A DNA stretch of 6,099 nt, taken from an uncultured Alphaproteobacteria bacterium. GTDB lineage: Bacteria > Pseudomonadota > Alphaproteobacteria > Reyranellales > Reyranellaceae. The notes beneath the pieces are model-generated. The model had not been told where the DNA came from. It saw nothing but the letters and a program-made list of their open reading frames with translations, and made no database searches. This document shows positions 1-5,521 of this stretch, piece after piece. Position 1 is the first letter of the stretch. The number at the start of each line of letters is the position of its first letter. Position numbers and translations under genes: made by a program. The stretch spans positions 1-6,099 of the forward strand of contig CAIYWM010000675.1 in NCBI GenBank assembly GCA_903929895.1, written 5' to 3'.

Positions 1-573
1 ATAGATTTCGATACGGGTCTCGGGGTCCTCGTTCGCCTGCTTCAACAGGGCCGTCAGGATCGCCGTCGACTTTCCAGCACCCGTCGGCCCATTCACCGCC
101 ACGATGCGCGTCTCGAGCGGGTAGAGCATGCGGCCGCTCGTGCCGCGTTGGGGTTTTCCAGTGTGCGTTGCTGACCTTCTGGCGTTGCGCCGGCCGGGCA
201 GTTCGCCCCGGGCGTTGCGGCGGTTGTTCTCGAACACGATGGTGCGGCCGGTGCGGCGGGCGAGGTCGGCGGCGGCCTTCGCCGGCGTCAGGGCGGTAGT
301 TGCCCGCAAGGCCCACCTGGGCAGGCCGACGGATGGCAAGCCTGCGGCCTGCGCCTCGCCACGTTCGACGCGGCGGGAGGCAAGAAGCCGCTTCTCTGCC
401 GTCAGGGCGCGCGCCATGTCTGGCGACAGTTCCCGGCCGTCATCCTCGACGCCGTTGACGCCGTCCGCCTTCAGCACCGCCTGCTGCAAGCGCAGCAGCG
501 CCGCGGTTAGCAGTGTTTCATCCGCCGCGGTAATGCCGCCCGCTTCCGCCTGGAGCGCCTTGCAGGCCGACAT
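1..573 (-). CDS. P-loop ATPase, probably of the PilT/DotB/TraJ secretion type, 3'-truncated by the window
   Basis: This minus-strand frame is open from about position 785 to the left edge, so the C-terminal part lies outside the window. Translation gives a clear Walker A motif, GPTGAGKST, at positions 90-64 (residues 162-170 from the ATG at 573). It sits after a hydrophobic strand (RIVAVN) and before a helix (AILTALLKQA) and a strand (TRIEIY) at the edge. This layout resembles type II/IV secretion ATPases of the PilT/DotB/TraJ group, which power pilus or conjugation machinery at the inner membrane. The assignment rests on the Walker A region alone; the Walker B, Asp-box and His-box motifs would be further left. 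The roughly 160 residues in front match no domain I recognise. The start is uncertain: ATG 573 has no good ribosome-binding site, and GTG 744, four bases after the upstream stop, would give a 248-residue fragment with a Cys-rich beginning. Third-position G+C is high in most of the frame but drops around 150-180, which could mark a frameshift. Confidence 0.6.
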   Translation of the reverse strand, partial: MSACKALQAEAGGITAADETLLTAALLRLQQAVLKADGVNGVEDDGRELSPDMARALTAEKRLLASRRVERGEAQAAGLPSVGLPRWALRATTALTPAKAAADLARRTGRTIVFENNRRNARGELPGRRNARRSATHTGKPQRGTSGRMLYPLETRIVAVNGPTGAGKSTAILTALLKQANEDPETRIEIY

Positions 574-748
574 GGCGCGGTTGTTCAGCCAGCTGGAGAG
601 TGGCCACACGGGCCGCCTGCGGTGCGGAGGCACCTCCTGCAGCCGACGCGCGACAATGCCTGCAGCAGGGCCCAGCCTGGCGAGGCAGGCGCAGGGTTCG
701 GTGCCGCCCGGCGTCAGGCAGCAGGATGCAGCAAGGCACGGCACGCTC
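574..748 (-). other. Spacer or N-terminal extension before the P-loop ATPase
   Basis: This stretch lies between the stop of the 90-aa gene and the first ATG of the ATPase frame. The ATPase frame stays open through it, with mostly G/C third positions, so it may encode an N-terminal extension starting at GTG 744 or at a GTG near 633 or 609. A 73-aa open frame in another phase (739-518) is Cys/Arg-rich and looks like chance. Short inverted matches (GCCTGC with GCAGGC near 659-689) occur, but none is followed by a T-run, so I see no terminator and no convincing promoter. Confidence 0.4.
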
Positions 749-1021
749 TCAATCCGCCGCTGCCGGCAGGATTGAGATGATATAGGCGCGCAGCTTCACG
801 AGGTCGGCGCGGTCGAGCTGGCGGGCGGCCTGCATTGCCGCCGAGAGGGCGCCATCGGCCGCAGTTGCCAGGTGCTGCGCCTTGGCGCCGGCAGCCTTGC
901 GCTGGCGGAACATGGCGTAGGCCATGGCGATGCCCATTTCGCCGGCCATGACCTTCGCATGAAGGTCCGGGCAGTTGATTTCGACGGCGCGGCGGCGTCC
1001 GAGGGCTCCTGTTTTACTCAT
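749..1021 (-). CDS. Small 90-aa protein translationally coupled to the ParB-like gene
   Basis: I do not recognise a named family. The protein is 90 residues, basic at the N-terminus (GRRR at residues 8-11) and mainly helical and Ala-rich after that. Residues 18-42 read PDL..KV.AGEMGIAMAY..FRQRK. They resemble a motif of the form PDL..V..GE.....AY..AR that I associate with ParB-like or helix-turn-helix regulators; this is a resemblance, not a database match. A longer frame begins at 1102, but the ATG at 1021 is preferred because it has a GGAGG five bases upstream and overlaps the parB stop as ATGAGTAA. That overlap implies translational coupling and a matched amount of the two proteins. A role as ParB accessory or small DNA-binding regulator is inference from position and the motif. 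No signal peptide or membrane segment is apparent. Confidence 0.75.
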   Translation of the reverse strand: MSKTGALGRRRAVEINCPDLHAKVMAGEMGIAMAYAMFRQRKAAGAKAQHLATAADGALSAAMQAARQLDRADLVKLRAYIISILPAAAD

Positions 1022-1820
1022 CGCCGCCTCCGCCCGAGAGCGCGGCGGCGAGATGCTTCGCCGTCGTGGAGGCGAGGAGCCCGACGAGACTGACACGCTC
1101 ATCTGGCGTCAGGGCCTGCTGCAGGATGCCGGCCGCCATGCGGGCGGCATCGGCCGGATCGATGGCGCGGCGGCGCGAGGGCCCCGCGAGGGCCCTCTGC
1201 TCGGCGGCGATCCTCTTATAGCGGGCCTCATCGCTCGGCAGCTGCGTCAAGGTCTGCAGGAAGGTCGACGAGTCGAGCGCTGGGCAGGCGCGGACGGCCT
1301 GCAGCACGCCTTCCGACAGGCTCGCCGTCTCCGCCAGGTTGCGGGCCGTCGAGCGGGATGACTTTGTGGCCTGCTGGATCTTGCGGGTTACCTCTTCGCG
1401 GTCGCCCCATCTCCGTTGCGCAGGATCCAGCACGTCACGGCCGAGCTCGGCGGTGTGGGCGGCCAGCACTGCCTTCACGTGCTCGGCGCGCTGCGTTGCC
1501 GTCAGCTGCATGCGCGTGAGGTTCTCGGCCGCCTCGAGGGCGCGCATATGAACCTGGCCGCGCGAAGGGTCGAGGACGTCCGCCGTTACCTTGCGGCCAA
1601 GCTGGCGGCAGGCCTCGGTGCGGTGGCGGCCGTACACGAGGACGGGCTCGCCTTTCTCGTTGAAGTATACGCCGATGGGGCTGATCTGGCCGAGCTTGCC
1701 CAGCGAGTCGGCCAGATCGTCGATGTGCTGATCCTGCCGGCCGACAAGGCGGCCCTCCGGCACGATGATAGTGTTGGGATCGAGCTCGATCCGGGTTCCT
1801 GGCTTCGGGGTGTTTTCCAT
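1014..1820 (-). CDS. parB: ParB-like DNA-binding protein (ParB/Srx-type N-terminal domain)
   Basis: This 268-residue protein has the ParB/sulfiredoxin-type N-terminal domain at about residues 12-105. Visible motifs are HIDDLADSLGKLGQISPIGV (32-51), the phosphate-binding signature GRHRTEA (64-70) and ENLTR followed by QLT (99-107). In family members, these segments form the CTP/nucleotide pocket. Residues about 142-166 (EEVTRKIQQATKSSRSTARN and following) look like the helix-turn-helix that reads a parS or operator sequence. The rest is helical, with an Ala/Arg-rich C-terminus ending in a short Gly-run. The length is slightly under that of typical chromosomal ParB. No ParA partner is in the window, so it could instead be a KorB-like repressor or a phage ParB-like regulator. 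The start at 1820 is supported by AGAGGA four bases upstream. The gene follows an intrinsic terminator by 15 bases and its stop overlaps the next start. The symbol is used in the family sense only. Confidence 0.85.
   Translation of the reverse strand: MENTPKPGTRIELDPNTIIVPEGRLVGRQDQHIDDLADSLGKLGQISPIGVYFNEKGEPVLVYGRHRTEACRQLGRKVTADVLDPSRGQVHMRALEAAENLTRMQLTATQRAEHVKAVLAAHTAELGRDVLDPAQRRWGDREEVTRKIQQATKSSRSTARNLAETASLSEGVLQAVRACPALDSSTFLQTLTQLPSDEARYKRIAAEQRALAGPSRRRAIDPADAARMAAGILQQALTPDERVSLVGLLASTTAKHLAAALSGGGGDE
1027..1031 (-). promoter_or_regulatory. Ribosome-binding site of the 90-aa gene
   Basis: The minus strand reads GGAGG here, five bases before the ATG at 1021. It lies inside the last codons of the ParB-like gene, which encode its Gly-run, and it decides the internal start over the longer frame beginning at 1102. 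Confidence 0.7.
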
Positions 1821-1835
1821 CCGGTCCTCTTCGTG

Positions 1836-1860
1836 AAAAAGGCGGGCCCGGGGGCCCGCC
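1836..1860 (-). terminator. Intrinsic terminator between the Pro/Tyr-tail gene and parB
   Basis: On the minus strand, an 8-bp perfect G+C stem (GGCGGGCC paired with GGCCCGCC, loop CCCG) is followed directly by five T residues. It starts six bases after the stop of the 288-aa gene and ends 15 bases before the parB ATG. On the plus strand the hairpin has no adequate T-run downstream, so it should act mainly leftward. It should reduce or stop transcription entering parB, or act as an attenuator that sets the ratio of the two products. Confidence 0.85.
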
Positions 1861-1866
1861 TTCCGT

Positions 1867-2733
1867 TCAGCCTTCGCCCGGTCTCGGGAGCGCGCCGGCG
1901 AAACCTCCGACAGCAGCCTGCGGCGCAGGGGCCGGTGGCGGCGGTGCCGCGTAGGCCGGAGCAGGCGGCATGGGCTGCGGCGGGGCCGCGTAGGCCGGGG
2001 CGTAGCCCGGCGGCGGCTGATAGCCCGGGGGCGGCTGGTAGCCGTATCCCGGCGGCTGCGCGTAGCCGTAGGCAGGCGCCTGCGGCGCGTAGGCCGGAGC
2101 CTGCGGCGCGCTGTTCACCGCGAAGCGCGAGATGAACTGCGCAGAGCTGGCGTCCTGGTTCGCCAGCTCCTGCTTGCGGCGGGCCTGGCGGTTGGCGCGC
2201 TCCTGCTCAAGGCCGGGGATCGCGGCCGGGTCGACGGCGCGCGGGTTCTTCAACTGCGGAACCTTGTAGCTGTAGGCCCCATAGGCGCCGCTGCCCGTCA
2301 CGGTCTCCCACTCGTGCGACGCGGGCAGCGTGACCTCGAGCAACTGGCCCTCGCCAACACCTGCCGCCTGCTGCGCGCGGTCGATTGCCTCGCCCATGCC
2401 GCGGCTCGTGAACTGGAACACGTGCCAGACGTTACCAACCAGCACCGGCACGTCGAATCCGCGCTGGTAAAGCTGGTCGCCCTTCGCGTCGCGGTGTGAG
2501 GGGACGACGACTTCCGTCGCGCCGTTTACCGGGCGCAGCACGCTCGGTGCGGCACCTGCGCGAATACCGAGCGCGATTGCGCCGGTGTCGCCGAGATCAA
2601 GCAGCACCTTGGCACCGGCGAGGTCGGTGACCTGCTGGCCCTGGTGGGCTGTGATCTGGCCCTTGGACATTGCTGCCCGGATTGACGGCGGGAAGTTTCC
2701 ACCACCGCCGCCGCGATTGAAATTGAACGCCAT
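1867..2733 (-). CDS. Unrecognised 288-aa protein with Gly-rich start and Pro/Tyr-rich tail
   Basis: I do not recognise the family. The protein opens with a short Asn/Phe/Gly stretch (FNFNRGGGGG, residues 3-12). A folded-looking domain follows at about residues 15-175, with alternating hydrophobic strands and the segment GNVWHVFQFTSRGMGEAIDR. A charged helix follows (EQERANRQARRKQELANQ, about 177-194). From residue 209 to the end the sequence is low-complexity and rich in Pro, Ala, Tyr and Gln, with near-repeats, and is probably disordered. There is no signal peptide and no transmembrane segment. The start is well supported: AAAGGGG lies seven bases upstream of the ATG. It is the first gene of the leftward block and faces the primase gene. 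A single-stranded-DNA-binding or nucleoid-type accessory role fits the fold pattern, the tail and the replication neighbours, but this is inference. The C-terminus lacks the acidic tip typical of bacterial SSB. Confidence 0.85.
   Translation of the reverse strand: MAFNFNRGGGGGNFPPSIRAAMSKGQITAHQGQQVTDLAGAKVLLDLGDTGAIALGIRAGAAPSVLRPVNGATEVVVPSHRDAKGDQLYQRGFDVPVLVGNVWHVFQFTSRGMGEAIDRAQQAAGVGEGQLLEVTLPASHEWETVTGSGAYGAYSYKVPQLKNPRAVDPAAIPGLEQERANRQARRKQELANQDASSAQFISRFAVNSAPQAPAYAPQAPAYGYAQPPGYGYQPPPGYQPPPGYAPAYAAPPQPMPPAPAYAAPPPPAPAPQAAVGGFAGALPRPGEG
2002..2109 (-). repeat. Near-tandem codon repeats encoding a Pro/Tyr-rich tail
   Basis: Within the 288-aa gene the minus strand encodes APQAPAY twice in a row (residues 209-222), then QPPPGY twice in a row (233-244), with related PPGYGY between them. 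At the DNA level these are imperfect G+C-rich repeats with some synonymous differences, so the peptide pattern seems to be maintained. Such tracts can change length by slippage. Aromatic/proline repeats of this type often form disordered, self-associating tails. Confidence 0.7.
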
Positions 2734-2749
2734 GTGATAGCCCCTTTCG

Positions 2750-2761
2750 GGTCATGTGACC
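2750..2761. repeat. Near-palindrome GGTCA-TG-TGACC ahead of the leftward block
   Basis: Five-base arms GGTCA and TGACC flank a two-base centre. It lies 17 bases upstream of the ATG at 2733, just beyond that gene's ribosome-binding site. It overlaps a tiny CCC-GAAA-GGG fold in the leader. The position suits an operator for the leftward gene, but a 5-bp arm is short enough to arise by chance. Confidence 0.4.
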
Positions 2762-2788
2762 GGCGACCTTCCGCACCACGCGGCGAGG

Positions 2789-2812
2789 TGTCCGGCATGG
2801 GCGCACCGGACA
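2789..2812. repeat. Inverted repeat TGTCCGG / CCGGACA
   Basis: Perfect 7-bp arms at 2789-2795 and 2806-2812 are separated by ten bases. No T-run follows on either strand, so it is not a terminator. Arm centres are 17 bases apart, compatible with a dimeric regulator binding two half-sites, or with a hairpin in the leader of the leftward transcript. Confidence 0.5.
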
Positions 2813-2849
2813 GGGATCTGGAATTTGGGTGAAACTTGGCGGGAAGCAT

Positions 2850-2953
2850 CCTAATTCGCACTGCAGCAACCAATGAAATCAACGGCTTGGTTTCTGAATT
2901 AGAGGTGCTTTGCTCAGATTATGCCCCTAATTCCGCGAGCACTTATGAAATCA
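2850..2953. repeat. Repeat cluster: CTAATTC words and ATGAAATCA direct repeat
   Basis: CTAATTC occurs at 2851-2857 and 2927-2933, and its exact complement GAATTAG at 2896-2902. Both direct copies are preceded by C and followed about 20 bases later by ATGAAATCA (2873-2881 and 2945-2953), so a composite module of roughly 30 bases is repeated imperfectly with a 72-76 base offset. The A+T-rich words stand out from the G+C-rich surroundings. The layout fits operator sites or origin iterons next to the primase gene. Confidence 0.55.
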
Positions 2954-2978
2954 CCAGTCCGCCAGAGGGCGGCGCAAC

Positions 2979-2983
2979 GGAGG
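2979..2983 (+). promoter_or_regulatory. Ribosome-binding site of the primase-helicase gene
   Basis: A perfect GGAGG lies four bases before the ATG at 2988. The spacing is slightly short but acceptable, and it supports 2988 as the start of the 843-residue frame. Confidence 0.7.
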
Positions 2984-2987
2984 TGGC

Positions 2988-5519
2988 ATGCTCTTTTCAA
3001 CGCGAACGTCGAACATCGGAACGGGTTGGTTTGCCGAGCCTGCGCACTGGCTTGCGTTGGTGCGCCGCATGCTGCCGGGCGGCCACGTCACCCGCGGCGG
3101 CGAATACACTGGCGTGGTCAATCCGCTGCGCGATGATCGGAACGCGGGCTCAGTGTTCGTCAACGTCACGACCCAAGCCTTCGTCGATTCCGCAGCACCC
3201 GACACCTTCGCCGGCACCGGGCCTTATCTCCTGCTGGCGCGCCTGCTGCGGCTGGATCCGCAGGCCGACAATTTCCGGGTTGAGGCCGTGCTCCGTTTCC
3301 TCTCCGGCGAGACAGATAAGCCCGCTGGCGTCGATCCTCGCCTTGCGGGCCCGCTGTCGCGCGAGGAGATCGATGCCGCGCGGCAGGTTCTCGCCGGCGT
3401 CGACACCTCAGCGCGTGCGAAGACGGAAATAGAATTCATGCCGCTGCCCGCCGTCGACGATATCGCCACGCTGGCATCGGCAGTCTATCCCGGGATCGGC
3501 CGTTTCGAGAAAGCTTTCCCCGTCCTCGACGGCGCGGGCGTGGGCGTCGCCTTCGAGCTCCGCTTTATCGACGCCGCGGGCGAGAAGCACGTGCGCCCGC
3601 TGGCTTACGGTCGCGATGTGGCGCAAGGCTCCGAGTTCCCGCCCCGCTGGGTGGCGAAGTGGCCGCCCGCGCTTCCGTGGCACGGGGAGCCAGACATCGG
3701 TTCGAAGCCGGCGGATGCCATCGTCGAGATCGTCGAGGGCCCGAAGACACGCGCCGCGCGCGCTGCCATGAGGCCCGACCGCGTGGTGCTGTCCGCCGTC
3801 GCCGGGTTGGAGGATCGCCACCCATGGCAATGCTTCACCGGGCGCACCGTCCTGGTGATCGCCGACGCCGACGATGCGGGCCGTCAGCAGGCGGAGAAGA
3901 TTGACCGGCGCCTGCGGGCGGTGCGCGCAGTGTCGGCCATCGTGACGTGGCCCGATTCATTCCCGCGCGGCTGGGACTTCGCAGATCCGCCGCCCGCCGG
4001 GTGGTCGCCGGAACGCATAGAAGACGTCGTCAGCGCGAAGCTCGTGTCCACGCTGGCCATGCCAAAGCTGCCGGCCGACTTCCAGGCCCAGCAGCAGGCG
4101 GATTTCCGCATGGAACTCCTGGAGCCTGCCGAGGTGCTGGTCAGCCCGCCGCACTGGCCGGTGGGCGCGCTGGCCGGGTTTGATGGTCTCGTCGACGACC
4201 TGGCGCGCGCCAGCGGCTCCGCCCGCGGCTACATCGCCACGGCGCTGCTGACCACAGTATCGGGTCTGTCGCTGGGTTCGCTGCAGGTCGAGCCGATCCC
4301 GGGCTGGCGGACCCATCCTATTCTCTGGGCGGTTCTGTCGGGGTCGAGTTCGGCAGGCAAAACGCCAGCCCTTCGCCTCGTCACGCAGCCGCTGCATGAC
4401 GTTCGCGCGGCCTTCGTCGCCAAGGCCATCCGCGACCGCCGTGACTGGGAAGACCTCGACAAGAAGCAGCGCGGCGATGAGCCGGTCCCCATCGAAATCC
4501 TGCTCGCCGACGACACGATTGAAGCAGAACACATGGCGCTGGCAGAACAGCGCGCTGGCCTCCTGAAGGTGGTGCAGGAATCGGCCGCCTTCATTTCCGA
4601 CCTACAGCGTTACAACGCCAACATCCGCGGCGCGCGCCTTGCCTCATACGATGGCGGACCGCTCACCGTGCGCCGCAAGCACCTCGCCGCGCCGCTGAAC
4701 ATTCCGCTTAATGGCATCAGCCTGCTCACCACCGGCCAGCCGGACATATTGTCCGACCTGTTTCACGACCGCGTTCGCGACGGCATGGTGCAGCGCTTCA
4801 ATTTCGCAATGCACGCAGGCGACGTCGTGGCCGGCGTAACCGATCCGGTAGTCCTCGAGATGGCGCTGTCGCGCCTGCGCCGGGTTTTCCAGCGCCTGGT
4901 TGAGCTGCGCCTCATGACGGCGGGCGCTCCGGCCAAGGCGGGATCGGTGGCGCCGGCGCAGGTCCCCGTGATCACTTTCTCGCCGGAGGCGCAGGAGCTG
5001 TTCCGCGAAGCCAACGCCCGGCTGCGCCAGAGATATGCGCGCCACTCGGAGTTCATGGCGTCCTGGTCGGCCAAGGGCGTCGAGTCCATCGCCCGCATCT
5101 CCGGCGCCCTGCACGCCTTGGCGTGGGCCGACAGCGACCAGATCCTGCCGCGGCCGGATTCGGTGATTGGCGCCGACACGGTCGCCCGCGGCGCTGCCAT
5201 CGTCGAGACCTATTTTGCGCAGCACACGGAGATCATGCACCGGATCAGCGAGGAGCCTGTCTCGATCCGCAACGCCCGGGCGCTCGCCTGGCACCTGATC
5301 AGGTCGCAGGAAAGCGTGATCGACACGGCCGATATTCGCCACGGCTCGGCGGTCGCGGGCCTCCGCGAAGAAAAGGTGATGCGCGAGGCAATCATCGAAC
5401 TGCAGGCCGCCGGGTGGCTGGCACCCGGAACCTATCTGTCCAGGTCGGGCTTCGACCAGTGGCCGACGCGGATTGCGTTGCGCGCCGACCTCCACCAGCT
5501 GCTCGCCGGGAAAGTGTGA
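2988..5519 (+). CDS. TOPRIM and DUF3987 primase-helicase-like replication protein
   Basis: This 843-residue protein has three recognisable parts. Residues about 39-65 (VVNPLRDDRNAGSVFVN and following) match the region that in phage and plasmid primases follows or replaces the zinc ribbon; no Cys cluster is present. Residues about 243-340 form a TOPRIM domain, with E250 in EGPKT, the acidic cluster D293/D295/D296 in ADADDAG, and the trailing WDFADPPPAGW typical of these proteins. Residues about 375-720 are a DUF3987 helicase-like ATPase with Walker A GSSSAGKTP (452-460, K458), an acidic residue E531 in VQESAAF, a polar GQPD motif (583-586) and DGMVQRF (598-604) with a candidate arginine finger. 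The last 80 residues look like a winged helix. In this family the protein is thought to prime and unwind DNA for element replication. It is followed after two bases by a probable polymerase gene, so the two form an operon. Which activity dominates cannot be read from sequence. Confidence 0.88.
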   Translation: MLFSTRTSNIGTGWFAEPAHWLALVRRMLPGGHVTRGGEYTGVVNPLRDDRNAGSVFVNVTTQAFVDSAAPDTFAGTGPYLLLARLLRLDPQADNFRVEAVLRFLSGETDKPAGVDPRLAGPLSREEIDAARQVLAGVDTSARAKTEIEFMPLPAVDDIATLASAVYPGIGRFEKAFPVLDGAGVGVAFELRFIDAAGEKHVRPLAYGRDVAQGSEFPPRWVAKWPPALPWHGEPDIGSKPADAIVEIVEGPKTRAARAAMRPDRVVLSAVAGLEDRHPWQCFTGRTVLVIADADDAGRQQAEKIDRRLRAVRAVSAIVTWPDSFPRGWDFADPPPAGWSPERIEDVVSAKLVSTLAMPKLPADFQAQQQADFRMELLEPAEVLVSPPHWPVGALAGFDGLVDDLARASGSARGYIATALLTTVSGLSLGSLQVEPIPGWRTHPILWAVLSGSSSAGKTPALRLVTQPLHDVRAAFVAKAIRDRRDWEDLDKKQRGDEPVPIEILLADDTIEAEHMALAEQRAGLLKVVQESAAFISDLQRYNANIRGARLASYDGGPLTVRRKHLAAPLNIPLNGISLLTTGQPDILSDLFHDRVRDGMVQRFNFAMHAGDVVAGVTDPVVLEMALSRLRRVFQRLVELRLMTAGAPAKAGSVAPAQVPVITFSPEAQELFREANARLRQRYARHSEFMASWSAKGVESIARISGALHALAWADSDQILPRPDSVIGADTVARGAAIVETYFAQHTEIMHRISEEPVSIRNARALAWHLIRSQESVIDTADIRHGSAVAGLREEKVMREAIIELQAAGWLAPGTYLSRSGFDQWPTRIALRADLHQLLAGKV

Positions 5520-5521
5520 TC

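Larger units (their letters stand above)
2734..2987. promoter_or_regulatory. Divergent intergenic control region, possible origin
   Basis: These 254 bases separate the two divergent gene blocks and hold no credible gene. Positions 2821-2940 are about 48% G+C, against about two-thirds in the flanking genes, as expected for promoters or an unwinding element. The region contains a near-palindrome (2750-2761), an inverted repeat (2789-2812), three copies of a 7-base word and two of a 9-base word (2850-2953). Promoters for both directions must lie here, but I found no pair of -35/-10 hexamers with correct spacing that I would defend. The operator and origin roles are inferred from position and composition. 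Confidence 0.6.

Noticed and set aside
128..775. A 215-residue plus-strand open frame opposite the ATPase gene
   Set aside because: It is the antisense of the minus-strand coding frame, is Arg/Ser/Ala-rich with no motif, and the minus strand has the Walker A motif and the better codon pattern.
1022..1102. A longer start (1102) for the 90-aa gene, giving 117 residues
   Set aside because: The extra 27 residues are Ser/Arg/Pro-rich translation of the parB 3' end in another frame. The internal ATG has GGAGG at ideal spacing and overlaps the parB stop.
2829..2835. GTGAAAC, resembling one half of the consensus chromosomal parS site
   Set aside because: Only one half-site is present, with no matching TGTTTCAC half beside it. 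Plasmid ParB sites also vary widely, so this is most likely chance.
2526..2882. A 118-residue minus-strand frame spanning the intergenic region and the start of the 288-aa gene
   Set aside because: It is out of frame with the well-supported gene, rich in Arg/Ser/Pro, and lacks a good ribosome-binding site.
2887..2922. Possible -35 TTGGTT and -10 GATTAT for the rightward block
   Set aside because: The spacer is 24 bases, too long for a sigma-70-type promoter, and other hexamer pairs in the region were no better.
4644..5495. A 283-residue minus-strand open frame inside the primase-helicase gene
   Set aside because: It is a long antisense frame typical of high-G+C genes, with no recognisable motif, and conflicts with a convincing DUF3987 domain on the plus strand.
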